DNA of 22,078 bases from Haplosporangium gracile (GCA_015499985.1 JAAAUF010000701.1:1-22078), one strand, 5' to 3'; numbered from the stretch's first letter, positions 1 to 10,000 are shown. Numbers and translations are program-made. The notes: generated by a model from the sequence alone, not told the origin.

Positions 1-40
1 AAAAAAAATGAAAAGAAAAGAAAAGAAAAGAAAAAAAAAA
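1..40. repeat. (GAAAA)n A-rich tract at the window edge
   Basis: AAAAG units flanked by A runs, directly after the Myb gene stop. It is probably 3' UTR of that gene, T-rich on the transcribed strand. Confidence 0.8.
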
Positions 41-2107
41 TTAATCTACGGTGACATGAAAAACCTGCTCTTTAGACTTCGACACCAATCCAGGAAGAGC
101 CTCGGTGCCTTGAACAAGGGGCTCATGGAGTTCCGCAAGCCGCATCCGACACTCCCAAGAGTCCTTCCCGGGCACCGCCGCCGCAACACCCACCCAATTC
201 TTCTTCCCTAACATCTTGGCGGCCTTCAGCAGTCGACTGTCTTCCTCGGGAGTCCATTTTGAGTTCTTCAGATGGCTCTTGAACGATCCGGCGTAGGCTT
301 TTTGACATTGCTCCGCCGTCCATGTTATGCCGGGCATCTCCTTTGCAATCGCGTGCCAGTCCGGTTTGAATGTTGTCCCTGTTTCCGTTGTTGTCGCTGA
401 TAAAGAATTGAACTCCTTCTCTTGAAGATCGACCTTGGCCAGCAAAGTATCGTACTCCTCCTCGGTGATGTACTGGCCCTTGTTGACAACAGAGTTGAAC
501 TTGTGACAAAGACTCTTGGAGTTGCGATGTGGGAAATAATCTCGTGCGATCAAGGTCCAATTCCGCCCGACCGCCTGAACAGCCATCTCCAACTTCTTGA
601 TCTCAGCATCCGTCCACAGACCCGCCAGCCCTCCATTACGAACCGTCCGGAGGTAATAGTGGTGGTGCTTGTATTGAGCCGGTGTCAAGTCCAGGTTCAT
701 CCGCTCGGCGACAATATTCCAATTGACTCGACGGTTCTGGATGCCCGACTTGCACTCCTCCGCGACCTCCCACAACCGGTCCGAATCCTCCTTTTTCCAG
801 GTGATCGTCCGATACTGACTCATCTTGGCGGCAAGACTCTCGATATCCTTCCTATCAAGATTCTCCGTCGCACGGTTGAAAAAATCCTGACACTGCTCCG
901 GCGTCCGAGTCGGCAAAGGCTTTGCAATCTTCTCCCAATCTTGGTCGAACCTCTGCCAGAGCCTCCAAAAGTTGGCTTGTTCAGTCTTGTACCAGGCCTT
1001 GACCTTGGGCGTCTTGTTGGTCATATCCATAGTCGTCCATTTCTCCTTGCACTGCTCCGGAGAATGATACTTGAGCGCCTCGGAGATCATTTCCCACTGC
1101 CCTGTCCCATGCTTCAAGACATGCTGAATCAACGCCGTCTCTTCATTCGAGGACCAATACCGAGTCGGCTTCCGCTTCAGACAATAATACTGGTGTCGCA
1201 ACTGCTCCGGCGTGACCTTGGCCATATCCCTCCCCCCCAATTGCAACATGAATCCTCTAAAAATCGCCTTCCAATCATCCAACCCATGCTCTTTGACCAA
1301 CTCCAACAGAACCCTCGACTGCAACGTATCAAAGACCCGGTTTCGTTCCGCCTCCTTGGGCTTGACTATCGCCTTCCACTTCGCCTGACAGCTCATCGAC
1401 GAATCATCCAACTCCTTTGCGATCTCGCTCCATGTCTTCCCCTCCGCCACCAGCTCATCCAGTCGCCTGACTTTTTCCTCGGGCCAGGAATCCTTGAGTT
1501 TCGGATCCAGTAAGGAAATGTATCGACGGTGACAGGCGCGGTGGGGTACTCCGAGCTTGGATCCGATCGCAGACCAGGAGAGGCCCACCTCGTCCCGAAG
1601 TCGTAGGATATCCTTGTCCATCTCGGGCGTGAACTTTACTTTCCGCTTAATGTAGGTTTGGTCGTCGTTGTCGCTGTCGTTGTTAGATTCTGCTGCTCCT
1701 GCTGTGGCTGTTGTTGAAGATGATGGCGATGGTGATAAGGAGGATTCTGTGGATTCTACTGTGTATGATGCAGGTGAGGAGGTGAAAATGGCTTTCGACC
1801 TCCAATCATACTCCTGGTTGCTGTTACTAGCATCGACAGTCGACGAAGCATGGTGATGGTCCTGAGCGAGCGCCGAGTGGTTCGAGAGTGTTGAAAATGT
1901 TGCTGCTGCTCTTGACACTTGGTGAGGCGAATGATGCGGCATCCTCCTAGAGAGAGACGACGAGACTGTGGTGTTCCTGGTAGTGGGACCGAGAGGGAAA
2001 GTGGAGTGAAAACGACTGGCGACAGTTGTAGTTGTTGTTGGTGACCGTGTGGAGAGGACGACGACGCTCCGCAGACGGCCTGCAGTGACCATGAGTGGGA
2101 GTGACAT
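41..2107 (-). CDS. Multi-repeat Myb/SANT-domain protein, 688 aa, with mitochondrial-type N-terminus
   Basis: Single-exon gene read from ATG at 2107 to TAA at 41-43. From about residue 155 to the end I can lay out roughly nine Myb/SANT-like helical repeats, each with spaced Trp or aromatic residues and an EQC/K-W or similar recognition-helix pattern: about 158-200, 206-247, 258-310, 317-362, 372-415, 436-488, 496-541, 546-608 and 617-662. The last, starting SKWTPEED, is the most canonical. Such repeats usually bind DNA and occur in Myb, SNAPc and telomere proteins. The first 82 residues contain no Asp or Glu and no Lys but eight Arg, are Ser/Thr-rich, and include RFHST, which resembles a mitochondrial cleavage site. 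Mitochondrial import is therefore inferred. A nuclear role cannot be excluded. No intron is needed to keep the frame open. The precise target is unknown. Confidence 0.85.
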   Translation of the reverse strand: MSLPLMVTAGRLRSVVVLSTRSPTTTTTVASRFHSTFPLGPTTRNTTVSSSLSRRMPHHSPHQVSRAAATFSTLSNHSALAQDHHHASSTVDASNSNQEYDWRSKAIFTSSPASYTVESTESSLSPSPSSSTTATAGAAESNNDSDNDDQTYIKRKVKFTPEMDKDILRLRDEVGLSWSAIGSKLGVPHRACHRRYISLLDPKLKDSWPEEKVRRLDELVAEGKTWSEIAKELDDSSMSCQAKWKAIVKPKEAERNRVFDTLQSRVLLELVKEHGLDDWKAIFRGFMLQLGGRDMAKVTPEQLRHQYYCLKRKPTRYWSSNEETALIQHVLKHGTGQWEMISEALKYHSPEQCKEKWTTMDMTNKTPKVKAWYKTEQANFWRLWQRFDQDWEKIAKPLPTRTPEQCQDFFNRATENLDRKDIESLAAKMSQYRTITWKKEDSDRLWEVAEECKSGIQNRRVNWNIVAERMNLDLTPAQYKHHHYYLRTVRNGGLAGLWTDAEIKKLEMAVQAVGRNWTLIARDYFPHRNSKSLCHKFNSVVNKGQYITEEEYDTLLAKVDLQEKEFNSLSATTTETGTTFKPDWHAIAKEMPGITWTAEQCQKAYAGSFKSHLKNSKWTPEEDSRLLKAAKMLGKKNWVGVAAAVPGKDSWECRMRLAELHEPLVQGTEALPGLVSKSKEQVFHVTVD

Positions 2108-2454
2108 TTGGTGTTGGAGTTATTGTTTCTGGTGATCGATCTGTGGTTCCTTGTAGTGGCTTTAGGGATTTGAGATTCCTGGCTCCTGTTTGATTCTTGC
2201 ACGGGAAGGGGTGACGTGTGATGAAAGAAATGAAAAAGAAAAAGAAAAAGAAAATAGAAAAAGAAACAGAAACATAAACAGAAAGCTGTGAATGAAGAAA
2301 GTAAAAGTAAAGTCAAGCGAGGGTCGGGATCAAAACACCAAAACAGGGGAAAGGAACTTTGACTGCTTTTTTTATTTTTTTTTTATCACTTCGCGTGGTG
2401 GACTCTGAGCGGCCACTGGTCAAATCTGCTCCGTCTCGTACAAAAGAGGGGTAT
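2108..2454. other. Intergenic region between tandem minus-strand genes
   Basis: Holds the leader of the Myb gene, which is pyrimidine-rich on the minus strand around 2220-2300, and the 3' end of the coiled-coil gene. I see no further gene here. Confidence 0.6.
2371..2376 (-). terminator. AATAAA polyadenylation signal of the coiled-coil gene
   Basis: The minus strand reads AATAAA inside an A-rich tract about 80 nt past the TAG stop at 2455-2457, a normal spacing for a fungal poly(A) signal. Confidence 0.5.
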
Positions 2455-5400
2455 CTAAAGAGTCGGAACCATCTTGACGCGGACATTAAACTTGAGTGAC
2501 CAGACATCATCCGGGTTCTGCTCAATACCAGCTTCAGCACGCGACGACCGGATCCGCTCAAACTGCTCCTCCGTCAACACTGTCTTGGACGACAGAATCG
2601 TCTCCGATTGAACACCGTCTTGACAGATCTTTACGTCTGCCTCCAATTGAGGGACGCGATCCTGCAGATACAACGATGATGATTCCATGGTTCGAGCTCG
2701 GGAGTGTCCACGTCGGTAGAGGGACTGGCGTCTTTGGTCGCGACTGCTTCGGACACTGGTATTTCCACTGGCTCGCGATCCAGCAATACTTCCAGCAGGA
2801 GTTGTGACAACCCCTCCTGCACTACTAACACTGCCATTCAAGCCCGACTGGGGCCGTGATCGACTGGCTCGGCTGCTGCGGCCGCGCATACTTCCGTTCT
2901 CATCCTCCGTCACATAGTTCGGATCATGGTCATCATCCATCGGCTCTCGAGTCTCAGATTCACCCTGAGACTGCGTTTCAGCTTCAGCTTCAGCCTGGGA
3001 GGCAACGACGGCGGCTGCTGCGGCAGCAGTGGAGGACAACTCGAAGCACTGTCGCTCCATGGCAGCAACCTCCTGGAAGAGAAGCTCCTTTTTATTCTCG
3101 AGCACTGAAATCTCCTCGTGAAGAACTGCCCTTTGCGCCTTGGTTTCGTCTAGGGCCTGACGAAGGGATGCAGAGGCTTCAGACATAAGACTCAGGTGTG
3201 GGATCATCTCTGGCTGGGATGATGCTGAGGTTGACTGGGAGCCATTCTCGCTTGCGCTGTCGGATAATTCTTCGCCCGACTCGGCGGCTGGGGCAGATGT
3301 CATTCTCGACAGATCTGGCTTGAGACCCAACCCCACTATCACAATTAATTTGGTCAAATGGAAATGAATAATGTTATTAGCACTAGGTGTTGGTCAAATA
3401 AATCAGAAAATCGCATCAAATTTGAACAACAAAGGGCAAAAACACTTACTCTTGCAAAGGTTAATGGTCTCTTGAGTGGCACCGTCAAGGTCCATCCGGA
3501 TCCTGTTCATTTCCTGCTGGTGCAAGGCAGCCCACTCGGCCTGGCGCGCCAAAAACTCCTGCTTCATCTGTTCTCGGTCATGCCTCAGCTCGTCCAGTTC
3601 TCGGTTCTGATTCTGAATAGTGGTCATCAGCCGATTCTCATTATCCTCCCACTCCATCTCGGAACTCTTAAACTCGTTCCGAAGATCCTCGAACTCTTTT
3701 GTTCGGGTAGCTAGAACAACCGACTCTGGGTGGAAGAAGGGGCGCAACAAGTCGTAGAGCGCTTGTGGGAGTTGGACTTGAATCGGAGGAGTAGGCAAGG
3801 ATCGTTCAGTTGATGGTGTCGATCCCTCAGCAAGAGCTTCGGTAGGTAGATGCGCCGCTTCTGTGACGTCAACACCCTCAATAGTAGGGTCGACACCATC
3901 ATGGTAGGACGCAGCCTCACCTCTCGGGATGGCATCAGGACGAAGGGAGCCAGCAGGGTCTGCTGTAGTGGCGTGGATGCTTGGTTCGGGGACAATGACT
4001 CCAGACGTGTTTCTGGTCGTGAATGAAAGGCCAGGTGAAGTAGGCCTCTCCTCAGATGGGTGGCTCTCAACATCAGCACCGTTGAGACCTCGAGGCTCGG
4101 TGACAATGACATCCGAAGTCGAATGAGAGTGAATGGAGGCCGTTTTGGGATCGTAGCCTGGAAGAATTTGCTTTAGGAACTCCTCAAGGAGTACACGGAC
4201 GCGGTGGCTGCAGGGGTCAATGTCGTCGATATCACCCCCACAGCAGTTTATTGTAGGGGCGCGTGGAACGGAACCATTGGTAACACTCTGGTCATCATCA
4301 GCTTCGGCTGTGAGATTGGAATTGGGAACGGGTTCAGGCATATAGCAGTGGCAACCGCGTTTCTCGAGTTCCTCAAGTCGACCGTCGTGGGTTTTATGCC
4401 ATCCTTGCAGCTCCTCGTGGAGTCCTCGTCTGGTTTCGCCATATTCGTGAAGAGAACGATCCTGGCGGTCATGTAGGTTGACAAGATTGCCGATCGAGTC
4501 TCCGTGGGTCTTTCTCCAAGCTTGCCATTCTTCGTCATGCTTCTTGTGCCAGGCCTCCCAAGAATCTCCATGCTTGATACCAAGAGCCTCGATTCCCTCG
4601 TCCAGCTTCTGATGCCACTCTGCGATCTGTTTCTGAAGCTCCTCCTGGACAGTCAAGGACTTTTCACTGATCTCCTTGACATCCTCGACCAAGACAATGA
4701 CATCCTCGGTTTTCTTGATAGCTTCGGCTACTTGTGCCTTCAGGGCTTCGTCATCGCTCTTGATCGCTTCCTCCAGCTTGGATCCAAACTCCTCGACCTG
4801 GTACTTGATCTCGTTGAGCACAGACGAATCTTGAATGTTGCCGTCGACAATGAGCTGAACCTTGTTCAGACACGCCACAACTTGACCCTCGACGGCAGCA
4901 GTGCCTGCCTTGAGCTCATTCAGCCTATCCCTAATCTCAGCCGTCGATGCGTCCGACTTTTGTCCCAGATGATAGTTGACACCCTCGAGTGAGTTCATCA
5001 AGTTAGGGATCATCGAGATACGATCCAGAGCCAGGGTTCGCTCCTCGGCAGCCTTCTCGGCAGCGACTTGTTCCTCCTTCATCCGCTTCTCTTCCGTAAT
5101 TTTGAACCGCTCAGCCTCGGCAGCTCGCTTCTCGTCCTCCAAGTTTTTGGGCTTGAGCGTATGGATGACCCTGAGAAACTCTCGCTGCATCTCTTGATGC
5201 ATATGTGTTTGGCCCTCGCTGACAATGTTCAACAGTTCAGTGAGGTTCTTGCTCATCGCTTCGAACTCCTCCCTGAAGGTGGGTCCAAGGGGAGGAAGCT
5301 CTGCGGCGGTGGCCTCCCCGACGGCTTGACTGGACTCTTGTTCGTCGACAACCTCGGTCTTGGATTCTTCGGCGGAGGGGTTAACGGCATCCTCAGCTAC

Positions 5401-7513
5401 AGAAGCGGCAGCCGCGATCGAATTTGTTAGACCAAGGTAACCGGGTGAGGGGCCAGGGTTGGGATTACCTCTTTGAATAGGTAGAGGTGGTAGAAGGGCC
5501 TCGGTAGGGTCTTTACCGGATGCAGAGACTGAAGATGCGAGGGGAGCCTCGGCGGTAGTTCTAGTAGCTCCGGCGGTCAGTTGCTCCTCGACGGCCCTCA
5601 ACCTGACTTCGACAGTCGTTTCTCGAGGTGGGAGTTCGGGAGCCTCGGGATCGGTAACAATAGCAGAGCCCTGAATATCGCGAGGTGGTGGCGTTGGGGC
5701 TCGGGGATGCGGAGCAATCAATCCAGCCAACTCGCCGTATTTTTCGACCATGGAAGCGATACTGGCTTGAAGGTTCTCGACGGTGAGAACCAGATTTTCG
5801 ATCACAAGGTCGGACTTGGGCGCCTCATTCTCAACATTGGGCCTCACATCTGCATCTGGCTGAATGACTTCCACAGCAACAGACGCGACAATGGATCTAG
5901 GCGCTGTCAAAGACGCGGAATCCAATCCTGGTCCAGATCGGTGCACTTGAGGCTGGGAATCTATGGCTTCTTCACTTCCGCCAGACAATCCCTCGGAGAT
6001 GACAGGTTCCTGCGAGCGTTTAATGGCATTGACAATAGACTCGGGGAGGGTATTAAGAAGAGCAAAGATATCGGAGCGAATGGCCTGTAGGTCGTTGGAG
6101 AACTCCGCACGGCGCTCGGGTTCCATCAAAGCTTGCACTCGGACATCTTCGAGGGCGGACTCGATGCGATTTTCGACGCCCTTGGTGCTCTTGAACACCA
6201 TGTACATGTACTCTATTGTGATCGATGTAAAAAAATATGTGGTGGTCGGTAAAAACTAAATTGTTATGAACATCATTCCTTAATGAATACACAGTAGACA
6301 AAAGATCAAAGGTACTTACTGAAGTAGACACTGAGGGACATGCGGTGAGTCTTGGTCCAGTCCTGGAAACAATCATTCATGTTCCTGAATCCATTCTCGA
6401 GCACAAGGAGATTGGCATCGAGGCCACCAAGACCAACCTGATGAGATGTCAGCATCTCTGTCAGCGAAGCTTTCCAGGCCTCGTCTTCCCCCTTCCGGGC
6501 CTGCTCATGTTGGACTGCAAGCTCGGTCGCAGCCGTAGCAGTTGTCTCAAGGGTTTCCTGGTTCTTGTTCGCCATCTGGATCAATTCATCGATCCTGTCA
6601 GGGGTTGCAGATTTGGCGGGCTCGGTGGGCTCGAGCTCAGACACCGACAATAGCTGTTCCTGCATCGCTCCGACCCGAGCAGCCATCTCGGGGTCCTCCT
6701 GGGCATTGCTCTGTGGGGCTTCCCCATCGATCACGACTCTGCAGAGGGCGTCCATCTGAGAGCTCAGCTTCTCGAGGACCTTGTTCTCCGTGATGGTAGC
6801 GTTGATGCGTTCTCTGGGGTCGTTTTCAATATCAGCTTCCGCGCCAGGCGAATCTTGGTCCGGGGACAGACGACGATCCATGTGCTCCAAACTTGCACCA
6901 GATAGATCCGAGCATGGGGATGCACTACCCGATCGAACTGACGATCCTTTCTTCTCATCGGCATTGTGGAACAGAAGGAGACGTTCAATAGAGTCAAGCT
7001 TAGGAACGACGTCAGTCTTGATCTGCTGCCCGATTGCACTACTGGTCACAAGGGAGACCTGAGCCGACAACCGGTGCTCACTCTCGACGACGGCTAGTTT
7101 CAAGGAATCGACCTTGTCGAGAGAAGCCTTTGTTGTCTGGTCCAATGAATCCTTGACGAGGGACTTGAGGGCTTTCATCTTGTCTTCCAGACCTGACTCG
7201 AACACTTCTTTGAAGCTATTTTTGTCATTGTGGAAAATATGTTGTTTAGTAGATTTATATATGTTATCTTTTTAACAGTTGCTTTCCTTAGCAATCAGAT
7301 CTACATACATTCATATATACAAACAAAAAAAAATGGCTCTTAAAAAAGCAGAAGTTACCTGTTGTTGGCGATGGCGGTGGTTTCAGGGGTCTCATGCCCC
7401 AGGAGAGAGGGTTTTCCGTCCTTTGAACAATAAACATGGGTCTTGACAGTTCCAGTACGGTGGTGTTCAACCACGATATGGGTGGCGTTGTCGATCTTCG
7501 AGACAGGGGTGGA

Positions 7514-7544
<31 letters not shown>

Positions 7545-7693
7545 TCCTGCTGTTGCTGTTGTTGTTGTTGTTGTTGATCGTTGGTAACAGTGGTGGACGC
7601 AGCAGCTCGAGAGATGCTCGTTCGTTCTCGTTCTCGGGTAGATTCGTGTCCAGTACCGGAAACGGTACCGTGGCTCGATTTACGGCTGGACAT
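2455..7693 (-). CDS. Giant coiled-coil protein with Trp/His repeat block, 1624 aa, 4 exons
   Basis: Proposed exons, reading down the minus strand, are 7693-7359, 7215-6320, 6212-3450 and 3335-2455. The introns (143, 107 and 114 nt) have GTAACT, GTAAGT and GTAAGT donors and TAG acceptors, and phase is kept at every junction; the total of 4875 nt is exactly 1625 codons. The protein starts with a Ser/Arg-rich head and a Q then EQ run (about residues 40-60), followed by a short segment with spaced His (67-100), alternating helical and disordered Pro/Glu/Ser regions, and a charged helix series rich in K/E (about 730-930). Next come a Trp/His repeat block (about 940-1035), a Cys-rich patch with CHC and NCCGG, and a further long coiled coil (about 1240-1330). 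The tail holds another coiled coil and an Arg/Ser-rich stretch. I do not recognise the family. A structural or scaffold role is inferred from the coiled coils only. Confidence 0.8.
7511..7577 (-). repeat. CAG/CAA run plus CAG-GAG hexanucleotide repeat encoding poly-Q and (EQ)n
   Basis: Within exon 1 of the coiled-coil gene, the minus strand carries a glutamine-codon run followed by a hexanucleotide repeat giving alternating Glu-Gln. The run is near pure and likely to vary in length between strains. Confidence 0.85.
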
Positions 7694-7886
7694 ATCGAGC
7701 GGGAGAAGGGGTAGGTGTTTTTGTGTGTGGAGGGTAAGTGTAGTGTGTAAAGAAAATTGAATAGGACTATAGGGTGTCTATGGGTATGTGAAAGAGAGGG
7801 AGGAAGGGAAGGGGAAGAAATGGTAGGTGGGGGAGAAGAAAGAGGGAGGACGATGAGGAGCCAAAAGTGTGCGTGGCCAAGGTTTC

Positions 7887-7894
7887 TTTTTATA
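7887..7894 (-). promoter_or_regulatory. Possible TATA box of the coiled-coil gene
   Basis: The minus strand reads TATAAAAA about 195 nt upstream of the ATG at 7693, followed by a CT-rich stretch that would be the 5' leader. This is a motif match only. Confidence 0.35.
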
Positions 7895-8540
7895 CTCTCT
7901 ACGATCAACGATGAAGGATGTGGAAAGGCGAGGAAATGCAAATAGAGACTTCTGGCTGTAACCTCTTCCCTGGGTCCTTAAATCGATCAATCTACATGCC
8001 ATTTTCACGCCTTGAATACACCTGGGAAGCATGGGAGGGAGGAGTTCCTTTGTTTCTGCCCATTGTATTAATATCTTTTATCTTGCAAGGGCATTGCAAA
8101 TATACAGGAAAAGAACAAGAAGCAGATACGGATGGTTCAAAGCGCTGATGTATGTCTCAAAATGTGAAGCAAAGAAGACTTGCAAGAAGGAGCGATGGTT
8201 AGTCGATGGTCCTGTTAGACATAGAAGGCAGCTACTACAACGCCTTTGTTGACGCGTAGTCTGGAAAGTGTAGGTCAAGGGACCGACCAAAAGAAAGGAG
8301 AAAAAAGAAAAGCAAAGGAGCTTGATCACAAACGAGACCAGCAAGTCGTTTCTGATTGGCTCGAATCCATGCAGAAATGCGGTCATAGGTGCGTAGTTGT
8401 GCAACAGTGCAGCACAACAAGCTGCGGACTTGGCAGACAGTCCAGCAAATTCGACCGGCTTGGCTCTTCTCTTTGTCGACTCTTTCTTCTTTTCTTTTCT
8501 CACACGACTCGACTCCATCTCAGTTTCTGTTTATTCCTTT

Positions 8541-8628
8541 CCTCACCTTACAAACAACCTCTCACACACCTCACACACCTACACTTACACCCACCACCTA
8601 TCACCACTTTACACAACACACACTTACA
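8541..8628 (+). repeat. CACACCT/CACTTACACC-type degenerate repeat before the PLDc_N start
   Basis: Imperfect repeats built of CACACCT, CACTTACAC and CACCACC occupy the leader right up to the ATG at 8631. The tract is almost G-free on the plus strand. It is probably 5' UTR. Confidence 0.6.
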
Positions 8629-8630
8629 CC

Positions 8631-9545
8631 ATGCATCCCGCTGCGTATTCTGGTGGATTTCTCGGACTGGTAAAAAACACACTCCCCCCCATCATATTTC
8701 TTTCATTCATTCATTTATTCATTCATTCATTCATTCATTCATTCATTTATCATTCGTCAATAAACGCGCTCATGTCAACAGGCTCCAACTCAACAAAGCG
8801 TGTATACAGCGCCGTATCTAATCTCTCTCGCACACGCGCATACTTTTTCAAAACACAAATAGGTCGTCTTCATCCTCGACCTTATCGCCATCTTCGAAGT
8901 CATCAACTCCTCCAGATCCGTCTCCTCCAAGCTCCTTTGTAAGGACTCCAACAGACTTGCGTCGTTCAGGAAGTGAGAAGCAAAAGGCAGCGGAAAGAGG
9001 GCAAAACCAGTAGCAGGTTCATACCACTAACCCCAATATGTTTCTTTTCTTTTTCAATGACTAATAGGGTCTCTTCTCATTTTCTTGTTCCCCGTTTTTG
9101 GACTCATCATCTACTTGTAAGCTTCTTTTCTCCCGTTTGATAAAGTTCTTTGTACTCTAATGTTCTTGGCACAAGAGAAGAAAAAAAGGAAGCACCAAAA
9201 AAAAGTCGAGATGGACACGGTGACGAAGACAAAGATCACTATCTGTGAAATCGTGCCCATGTGCAAAGGCCATGGTTTTTTGTTTGTTTGTTTGTTTGTT
9301 TGGCCCCAGTGTTCCCTTTGCGCTTGTCCCCTGTGTCCCCTTGCGCTTTTTTTTATGTTTTTCCACCTCGTCAATCGTTTCTTATATTGAATAAGTGATT
9401 AATCTTGCATTCAAACAAACAAAGAATCTATTGTTTCTTGGATAATCGATCTAACATTGGCTAACTTTTCTATCACTTCGTTTTTTGTAATAGCTTGTTC
9501 GGAGGCCGTGAGGAGTATAACAGCGGCTACGAGACGATTGCCTAA
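8631..9545 (+). CDS. Standalone PLDc_N-type two-helix membrane protein, 71 aa, 4 exons
   Basis: Exons are 8631-8669, 8863-8938, 9068-9116 and 9494-9545 (216 nt, 72 codons). Donors are GTAAAA, GTAAGG and GTAAGC; all acceptors are TAG; introns are 193, 129 and 377 nt, with CTAAC/CTAAT branch-like motifs upstream of the acceptors. The start ACCATGC has A at -3. The product has two hydrophobic helices (about residues 8-27 and 37-57) joined by SSRSVSSK. Helix 2 begins LLW and contains FPVFGLIIYFLFG, the signature of the phospholipase D nuclease N-terminal (PLDc_N) domain. There is no HKD catalytic part. The protein should be an integral membrane protein. In bacteria, single-domain PLDc_N proteins exist, for example Bacillus YxlE, which acts in sigma-Y control. 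The role in fungi is unknown to me. The tail is acidic and Tyr-containing (EEYNSGYETIA). Confidence 0.85.
8701..8750 (+). repeat. (ATTC)n microsatellite in intron 1 of the PLDc_N gene
   Basis: A run of ATTC/TTCA tetranucleotides with a few TTTA interruptions lies inside the first intron. It explains an apparent open frame repeating Ser-Phe-Ile-His. Confidence 0.9.
9285..9301 (+). repeat. (GTTT)n short tandem repeat in intron 3 of the PLDc_N gene
   Basis: About four GTTT units lie within the 377-nt third intron, with no other feature. Confidence 0.8.
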
Positions 9546-9773
9546 CAAGGGAGATGCCGTAGTAGACATACAGGAGGCATGGATGCAGGAATGAGAGGGG
9601 GGATAATGGACTAAGTGGGCAAAGTGAGCGAGAGAGAGGGGATGAATTTGTAGCCAGTCAGGATATTATTTTTTTTGCTTTCAGCACATGGACTTTGACC
9701 GACTGGGATCGTCACCTTGTTTTTCTTTTTTCACAAACATGTTTTTTGAACACAAAACACACAGGAAACAAAC

Positions 9774-9779
9774 AATAAA
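9774..9779 (+). terminator. AATAAA polyadenylation signal of the PLDc_N gene
   Basis: AATAAA on the plus strand, about 230 nt past the TAA at 9543-9545, in an A-rich tract. Motif match only. Confidence 0.4.
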
Positions 9780-9890
9780 AAAAACCAACAAGCAATCAAA
9801 CAGGCAAATCGACTTGCAGTTTCGTCAAGGAGTACCACCATTGCAAGACACCTTGGGAAAAACAACCGTGTTTCAGAAAAAAAAATTCTC

Positions 9891-9896
9891 TTTATT
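9891..9896 (-). terminator. AATAAA polyadenylation signal of the tectonin gene
   Basis: The minus strand reads AATAAA about 120 nt past the TGA at 10018-10020. Spacing fits a 3' UTR that would contain the GCACA/TGTGC repeat. Confidence 0.45.
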
Positions 9897-9975
9897 TTGT
9901 CCATAGGTCTCTATCTGCTCTGGACGTCATGACTCAAAGGATATCGAGAACAGATTGTTGTGAAAGAAATGGATC

Positions 9976-10000
9976 GCACAGCACAGCACAGCACAGCACA
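9976..10000. repeat. Five GCACA pentamers in the tectonin 3' UTR
   Basis: Five uninterrupted GCACA units (TGTGC on the transcribed strand), 18 nt past the tectonin stop. The last units join a perfect 8-bp inverted repeat, 9993-10000 with 10006-10013, around a 5-nt loop. Confidence 0.9.

Larger units (their letters stand above)
7694..8630. other. Divergent intergenic region between coiled-coil and PLDc_N genes
   Basis: A 937-nt shared upstream region. The side next to the coiled-coil gene (about 7700-7870) is pyrimidine-rich on the minus strand. The side next to the PLDc_N gene (about 8460-8630) is pyrimidine-rich on the plus strand and ends in CACACCT-like repeats. The middle holds no gene I can support; open frames there have no recognisable domain. 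Confidence 0.6.

Noticed and set aside
422..1513. Long open frame on the plus strand (363 codons) opposite the Myb gene
   Set aside because: It has no recognisable domain and mirrors the Myb coding strand, which has clear repeated domains. It is treated as an antisense shadow.
8353..8375. Sequence resembling a tRNA B box (GGCTCGAATCC)
   Set aside because: The flanking bases do not form a T stem and no matching A box or acceptor stem is present.
8078..8518. 146-codon minus-strand frame in the divergent gap
   Set aside because: Composition is irregular, no family is recognised, and it lies over the leader and promoter of the PLDc_N gene.
8246..8942. Plus-strand frames with Ser-Phe-Ile-His repeats
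   Set aside because: The repeat is the ATTC microsatellite in an intron. The frames conflict with the spliced PLDc_N gene.
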